Source: Planctomycetota bacterium
Lineage (GTDB): Bacteria > Planctomycetota > UBA1135 > GCA-002686595
Assembly (NCBI GenBank): GCA_016764635.1
Contig: JAESRM010000025.1
Location: forward strand, 4,213-10,989
Direction: 5' to 3'
Length of the DNA stretch: 6,777 bases
Positions 5,521 through 6,777 of the stretch are shown here, one piece after another. The notes below the pieces were generated by a model, which had not been told where the DNA came from, did no database searches, and was given only the letters and a program-made list of their open reading frames with translations. Every line of letters starts with the position of its first letter. Positions within the stretch are counted from its first letter, which is position 1. The translations under genes and the position numbers were made by a program.

Positions 5521-5527
5521 TGTTCCC

Positions 5528-6499
5528 ATGAACACTCCCCGCAAAACACGCCACGTGCTTTTGCGGGGAGTGTGGCATTCAATCGGCGCATCGATGGCCG
5601 CGTGTCTCCTGGGTGCTTGCACTCCTGAGCCCATCGGGGCCCTCGAAATCGAAGGTTTGGCCTTCGTGCCCAGCGGCCACATCCGAGTTTCGGTGGGGCG
5701 CATGGGCACCAGCGAAGCCCTGCTCGTGGATCGCTTCGAAACCACACGAGATCAATGGACGGCTTTTCTGGCTGAGACGGGCAGGCAGGATTGGATCGGT
5801 TGGGACCTGTTCACGCCGCCTCCCGGGGAGCGCCATTTGGGCCGGCTGCCCGCGGTGGGTATGGATTGGGAGGAGGCTCTGGCTTATTCCGAGTGGCGTG
5901 GGATGCGCTTGCCCGAGGTCTCGGAGTGGCTTTGGATCGCGGCGGGGCCCAGGGCTCAGGCATACCCCTACGGGACCTCCCCGGCGGATTCCACGGCCAA
6001 TACCACCGAGCTCGGCTTGCTAGCGGTTACACCGGTGGGCACTTTTTACAACGGCCGTACCCCCGGAGACGCCATCTTTGACTTGGAAGGCAACGTGGCG
6101 GAATGGGTGCATTGTGGATTGGAGCCGGGCTCGCCTTGGATTCCCCGCACGGCCCACTTGGGGTCCTGGTTGCAGCTGCCCACCTGGGCTATCGGCGGGT
6201 CGTTCCTGACCCACTCCCGCCCGCTTTTCATGGACGCGATCCAGGGGATCCAGGTCAATGGGGTGGAGCTGGCGCGGGGGACGCGGGCCAATGACGTGGG
6301 CGTGCGACCCGTGGTGGAAGCCAGGGAATGGCTGATCTCTAACATGCACCTCTATTCGGATCCCGCTCACAAGGCTAGGCTCTTGCTCGTGGGGCAAGCA
6401 TGGGGCAATCGCTCGGTGGATCTCCTGAGCGAATTGAATCAAGAACATCCGGACGAGCTCATGCTGGTCTGGCTATTGGAAGGAGCCCGCGGGCAATGA
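5528..6499 (+). CDS. SUMF1/FGE-fold lipoprotein lacking catalytic cysteines
   Basis: The 323-residue product starts with a long signal peptide ending in lipobox LGAC (28-31, Cys31). The FGE-sulfatase (SUMF1) fold covers about 44-264: VDRFETTRDQWTAFL (67-81), VGMDWEEALAY (110-120), RLPEVSEWLWIAAG (127-140), YPYGT (146-150), NTTELG (158-163), DLEGNVAEWV (185-194), GGSF (223-226) and GVRPV (258-262). In true formylglycine-generating enzymes, two redox cysteines lie soon after the GGS motif. Here that stretch is GGSFLTHSRPLF, and after Cys31 the only cysteine is Cys196, so sulfatase-activating oxidase activity is unlikely. A binding or other envelope role is more probable. A helical, charged C-terminal extension runs from 265 to 323. 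ATG 5528 is preferred because it gives a full signal peptide; an in-frame GTG at 5570 is possible, while ATG 5594 would leave too little signal. The stop overlaps the rsmA start by four bases, implying coupling. Confidence 0.88.
   Translation: MNTPRKTRHVLLRGVWHSIGASMAACLLGACTPEPIGALEIEGLAFVPSGHIRVSVGRMGTSEALLVDRFETTRDQWTAFLAETGRQDWIGWDLFTPPPGERHLGRLPAVGMDWEEALAYSEWRGMRLPEVSEWLWIAAGPRAQAYPYGTSPADSTANTTELGLLAVTPVGTFYNGRTPGDAIFDLEGNVAEWVHCGLEPGSPWIPRTAHLGSWLQLPTWAIGGSFLTHSRPLFMDAIQGIQVNGVELARGTRANDVGVRPVVEAREWLISNMHLYSDPAHKARLLLVGQAWGNRSVDLLSELNQEHPDELMLVWLLEGARGQ
5532..5573 (+). repeat. Perfect 15-bp inverted repeat over the start of the SUMF1 lipoprotein gene
   Basis: Arm ACACTCCCCGCAAAA (5532-5546) and arm TTTTGCGGGGAGTGT (5559-5573) pair perfectly over a 12-base loop. 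The stem begins one base after the ATG. It could lower initiation at 5528, serve as a terminator for the upstream OmpA gene, or be an operator. T-residues lie inside the stem rather than after it, which argues against a standard intrinsic terminator. Confidence 0.85.
6478..6499 (+). promoter_or_regulatory. Shine-Dalgarno and ATGA overlap for rsmA
   Basis: GGAAGGAG (6478-6485) lies 10 bases before the ATG at 6496-6498. This ATG overlaps the TGA (6497-6499) of the SUMF1 lipoprotein gene. The strong site fixes the rsmA start and suggests coupled translation. Confidence 0.8.
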
Positions 6500-6777
6500 A
6501 CGAAGAACAGAAGAACGAAAGCGAAGACTATGGGCGCCCTCCGCGACCGCCCTGGCGGGAATTCCGTGAATCCCTGGAAGGCCACGGATTTCGGCCTTCC
6601 AAGCGGTTTGGGCAGAATTTCCTGCTCGACGAAAACACGGCACGGGCCATTGTGGCCGATTCAGGCACGGGCCCTGGGGACCGGGTTTTGGAGGTCGGGA
6701 CCGGTTGCGGGTTCCTGACCGTGCACTTGGCCCATATCGGTCTCGAGCTACTCACCGTCGAAATCGATGAGCGCTTG
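6496..6777 (+). CDS. rsmA: 16S rRNA (adenine1518/1519-N6) dimethyltransferase RsmA/KsgA, N-terminal part
   Basis: The gene runs off the right edge; 94 residues are visible. KsgA/RsmA dimethylates the two adjacent adenines in the 3' terminal hairpin of 16S rRNA, using S-adenosylmethionine, late in 30S assembly. The family signature KRFGQNFLLD is at 36-45. SAM motif I is VLEVGTGCGFLT (64-75), fitting the ExGxGxGxLT pattern. Motif II with its acidic ribose-binding residue is TVEIDERL (87-94). Before the signature lies a charged, proline-containing leader of 35 residues, somewhat longer than in many homologues. The ATG is set by a strong Shine-Dalgarno and by the 4-base overlap with the SUMF1 lipoprotein stop. 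Placing a housekeeping rRNA methyltransferase behind a lipoprotein gene in one coupled unit is not an arrangement I recognise as standard. The family is certain; only the C-terminal half is unseen. Confidence 0.95.
   Translation, partial: MNEEQKNESEDYGRPPRPPWREFRESLEGHGFRPSKRFGQNFLLDENTARAIVADSGTGPGDRVLEVGTGCGFLTVHLAHIGLELLTVEIDERL

Noticed and set aside
5351..5527. In-frame extension of the SUMF1 lipoprotein into the OmpA-family gene
   Set aside because: It overlaps the conserved end of the OmpA domain in another frame and would bury the lipoprotein signal.
5029..5745. 238-residue minus-strand open frame opposite the OmpA-family and SUMF1 genes
   Set aside because: No domain, signal or start context; both + strand genes have strong family motifs across the same bases.

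Overview
The window carries seven genes, all on the + strand: five complete, plus one cut at each edge. The DNA is GC-rich. Two lipoprotein signals and an OmpA-type peptidoglycan-binding domain point to a bacterium with an outer membrane. Family content (paired DUF21/CBS proteins, a membrane-anchored excisionase-type HTH protein, a SUMF1-fold lipoprotein) and many weak or absent Shine-Dalgarno sites would fit the Planctomycetota or a related lineage. That placement is inference; no rRNA or other decisive marker is present.

Layout. Positions 1-3254 look like one transcription unit: the C-terminal part of a HAMP-type sensor histidine kinase, then 6 bases later a full CorC/HlyC-type DUF21-CBS-CorC_HlyC protein, then a second, shorter DUF21-CBS protein starting on a GTG that overlaps the preceding stop. 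A short gap (3255-3304) has a promoter-like sequence placed so that the next transcript could begin at its own ATG. That gene (3305-3754) encodes a 149-residue exported or anchored protein I do not recognise. It is followed by a leader with a C10 tract and a self-complementary Shine-Dalgarno, then a 205-residue protein with an N-terminal MerR/excisionase-like HTH, a very acidic linker and one C-terminal membrane span (3833-4450). A 36-base perfect palindrome (4479-4514) closes this unit.

The 323-base gap 4451-4773 has no gene but is dense in hairpins and G-runs. Part of it is probably the 5' leader of an OmpA-family lipoprotein (4774-5490). The last unit is a SUMF1/FGE-fold lipoprotein without the catalytic cysteines (5528-6499), whose first codons lie in a perfect 15-bp inverted repeat. 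It overlaps by four bases the start of the 16S rRNA dimethyltransferase gene rsmA (6496 to the edge).

Functionally this is a cell-envelope and sensing neighbourhood: a sensor kinase, two CNNM/CorC-type membrane proteins implicated by family in Mg2+/cation handling, a membrane-tethered putative DNA-binding protein, a peptidoglycan-tethering lipoprotein and a binding-type SUMF1 lipoprotein, joined to a ribosome-maturation gene. I see no mobile element, CRISPR array, tRNA or rRNA, and no clear new defence or metabolic system. The points most worth following are the membrane-anchored HTH protein with its uncharacterised neighbour, and the RNA-structure candidates at 3794-3823, 4604-4723 and 5532-5573.
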